From the NCBI GenBank assembly GCA_004298725.1, contig SCQA01000226.1, forward strand, positions 1-8,045: DNA of 8,045 nucleotides. Reading direction: 5' to 3'. Numbering within the stretch: position 1 is the stretch's first letter; each line of letters begins with the position of its first letter. The position numbers and the translations under genes were made by a program. This document shows, piece by piece, positions 7,061-8,045 of this stretch. The DNA comes from a bacterium (GTDB taxonomy: Bacteria; Desulfobacterota; GWC2-55-46). Below the pieces are notes generated by a model. It was not told the DNA's origin. It saw only the letters and a list, made by a program, of their open reading frames with translations, and searched no databases.

Positions 7061-7176
7061 TGCTCCGGTTCGCTGGCAGGTGGAAATAAACAGGTAGAGA
7101 TGAAGCCGCAAGACCGGTAAAGTGTTGCATTCGGCAGGGGGGTATTCAAAAAAACATTTTTTGGTTTTTGCCTGTC

Positions 7177-7206
7177 TTGACAAGCGTTTGCTTATTACGA
7201 TAAACT
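7177..7206 (+). promoter_or_regulatory. Probable sigma70 promoter for the zinc-ribbon receiver gene
   Basis: TTGACA (7177-7182) is a perfect -35 box. The -10 is weaker: TAAACT (7201-7206) at 18-bp spacing, or GATAAA (7199-7204) at 16 bp, each matching four of six positions. An A-run and T-run tract at 7147-7169 lies just upstream of the -35, where UP elements sit, and CAAAAAA (7147-7153) with TTTTTTG (7157-7163) is also an inverted repeat. The -35 lies in a small palindrome CTTG-A-CAAG (7176-7184). Start of transcription near 7212 would give a leader of about 90 nt. Confidence 0.6.
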
Positions 7207-7255
7207 GTAAAAACATATTTTATGGGAGTAAAGCTTTTTAGCGCGGGTATTGTAT

Positions 7256-7284
7256 TTTGCCGGTAATTAGTTAAGTTTGCCGGT
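7256..7284 (+). repeat. 9-bp direct repeat, 20-bp period, in the leader of the receiver gene
   Basis: TTTGCCGGT occurs at 7256-7264 and again at 7276-7284, a spacing of 20 bp, close to two helical turns. It lies downstream of the predicted promoter and just upstream of the AAGG (7287-7290) ribosome binding site. A regulator site is possible, but chance is not excluded for a 9-mer pair. Confidence 0.35.
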
Positions 7285-7301
7285 TTAAGGATAGAACTGA
7301 A

Positions 7302-7988
7302 ATGACGGTCAAAAAAGAACCTCTTGAAATAGAATGCTCGGATTGCCATAAAAGCTTCAGGCTTTGGATACCTGTTGAAAGCCTGCCTGAGTGGGAATCC
7401 GGCTCGAAGATAAGCTGTATAAGGTGCGGTGCGCGCTATCTTATTAAAAAGAACGCGGACGGCTTTCTTGTAGCCCTTATCAAAGATACCGTATCGCGCG
7501 CTAAAAAACCCGAACCGGTTGTTGTCAGCGCGCCTGCTCCGCCGCCACCGCCTCCACCAGAGGCCCCTGCGCCGCCTAAAGCCGCTACGCGCGGAACCAT
7601 ACTTCTTCTTGACGACGACAGGCTTGCGCGGGAGATGACGGAACACTCTTTTAAGGAGTCGGGCTTCGGCGTTATCATTTCCAAAAATGCCGCGGAAGGG
7701 TTAAGAGAGCTTAAAAAACAGAAGATAGATTTGATAGTGACTGATTTGCACCTTAAAAACTCTAAAGACCCGGAAGCCACCATGGACGGCGAAGAGTTTC
7801 TTGTAAAGGCCAACCAAATAGTAAAGAACCTTCCCGCCGTAATTACAACAGGCAAAGATATTGTTGACGACCTTGTGCTCGACCCGAAGTGGTTTGACCT
7901 GCACGTAAAAGGATTCATACAAAAAGGCAACCCGTTCTGGGTTGAAGAGCTTAAGCTGAAGATACAGGAAGTGCTTCACAGGCTTTAA
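7302..7988 (+). CDS. Zinc-ribbon / poly-proline linker / response-regulator receiver protein
   Basis: This 228-residue cytoplasmic protein has three parts. Residues about 8-60 form a zinc-ribbon-like module with CSDC (12-15) and CIRC (39-42), four cysteines suited to one zinc ion, like MJ0042-type fingers. Residues about 66-95 are an Ala/Pro linker with seven consecutive prolines (80-86). Residues about 98-228 are a CheY-like receiver: acidic triad DDD (104-106), phosphoacceptor Asp148 in IVTDLHL, switch Thr182/Thr183 in ITTG and conserved Lys208 in FIQKGN. All key receiver residues are present, so phosphorylation by a histidine kinase is expected, but no DNA-binding or enzymatic output domain follows. 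It may signal by protein contacts. No partner kinase is in the window. Start ATG 7302 has AAGG 11 nt upstream, a long spacing. The gene seems separately transcribed from lptD. The exact pathway is unknown. Confidence 0.85.
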   Translation: MTVKKEPLEIECSDCHKSFRLWIPVESLPEWESGSKISCIRCGARYLIKKNADGFLVALIKDTVSRAKKPEPVVVSAPAPPPPPPPEAPAPPKAATRGTILLLDDDRLAREMTEHSFKESGFGVIISKNAAEGLRELKKQKIDLIVTDLHLKNSKDPEATMDGEEFLVKANQIVKNLPAVITTGKDIVDDLVLDPKWFDLHVKGFIQKGNPFWVEELKLKIQEVLHRL

Positions 7989-8015
7989 TTTAGATGATGG
8001 TGATTTAGATTAGAT

Positions 8016-8045
8016 CTCCCCCCTCAGAGGGTAGCTGGAAATATC
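8016..8045 (+). repeat. Second C-run/G-run repeat-like element, running off the window
   Basis: After the last gene, CTCCCCCC (8016-8023) is followed by TCAGAGGG, giving the inverted repeat CCCTC-A-GAGGG (8021-8031), then GGGTAGCTGG (8029-8038). This resembles the element between macA and macB in order and sequence. It is preceded by two copies of ATTTAGAT (7988-7995 and 8003-8010). The element may continue beyond the window, and could also aid transcription termination, though no T-tract is seen. Confidence 0.45.

Noticed and set aside
7061..7140. Terminator after lptD formed by GCCG and CGGC segments
   Set aside because: The possible stem is only 4 bp, broken by a long loop, and has no T-tract after it.
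7207..7301. Riboswitch in the leader of the receiver gene
   Set aside because: No conserved core of a known class, such as the cyclic-di-GMP GEMM motif, can be recognised.
7146..7646. 166-codon open frame on the - strand
   Set aside because: It lies opposite the receiver gene and its promoter; its Arg/Trp-rich stretch is just the complement of proline codons.
7436..7930. 164-codon open frame on the - strand
   Set aside because: It is fully antisense to the receiver gene, whose conserved residues make that frame the coding one; the Gly-rich stretch mirrors proline codons.

Overview
The window looks like ordinary chromosomal DNA of a Gram-negative bacterium. It carries an outer-membrane LPS translocon gene (lptD) and a complete tripartite envelope-spanning exporter of the TolC-MacA-MacB type. 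MacB is split into separate ATPase and permease genes, an arrangement common outside the enteric bacteria. That split, the zinc-ribbon/receiver protein and the moderate GC content would fit a deltaproteobacterial (Desulfobacterota-like) or Nitrospirota-like lineage, but this placement is inference. All recognised genes are on the + strand.

Layout: (1) 2-211 is the 3' end of a threonine dehydratase (ilvA-type), encoding its C-terminal ACT domain and closed by three stop codons in a row. (2) 212-336 is a compact control region: a GC-rich hairpin, a perfect consensus sigma70 promoter (TTGACA-16-TATAAT), and a 24-bp perfect palindrome over the predicted transcription start that resembles a TetR-family operator. 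(3) 337-4777 is the exporter operon tolC-macA-macB(ATPase)-macB(permease). Two of its three junctions are 4-nt ATGA overlaps. The macA-macB junction is instead split by a short C-run/G-run repeat-like element. (4) 4778-4888 is a leader with direct repeats and a long inverted repeat whose right arm ends 2 nt before the lptD start codon, where no Shine-Dalgarno sequence is visible. (5) 4889-7060 is lptD. (6) 7061-7301 holds a second good promoter and a pair of direct repeats. (7) 7302-7988 encodes a zinc-ribbon / poly-proline linker / receiver-domain protein. (8) 7989-8045 contains no gene but carries a second copy of the repeat-like element.

Functionally, the ATPase/permease pair should drive export through the MacA adaptor and TolC-like channel. 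The operator suggests induction on release of a repressor, probably by a small-molecule ligand. No repressor gene lies in the window, so the regulator must act from elsewhere. LptD inserts lipopolysaccharide into the outer leaflet; it may be reached by read-through from the exporter operon, since no terminator or clear promoter is seen between them. I see no clear new multi-gene system. The points most worth checking are the promoter/operator, the lptD leader hairpin, the repeat inside the operon, and the zinc-ribbon receiver protein.
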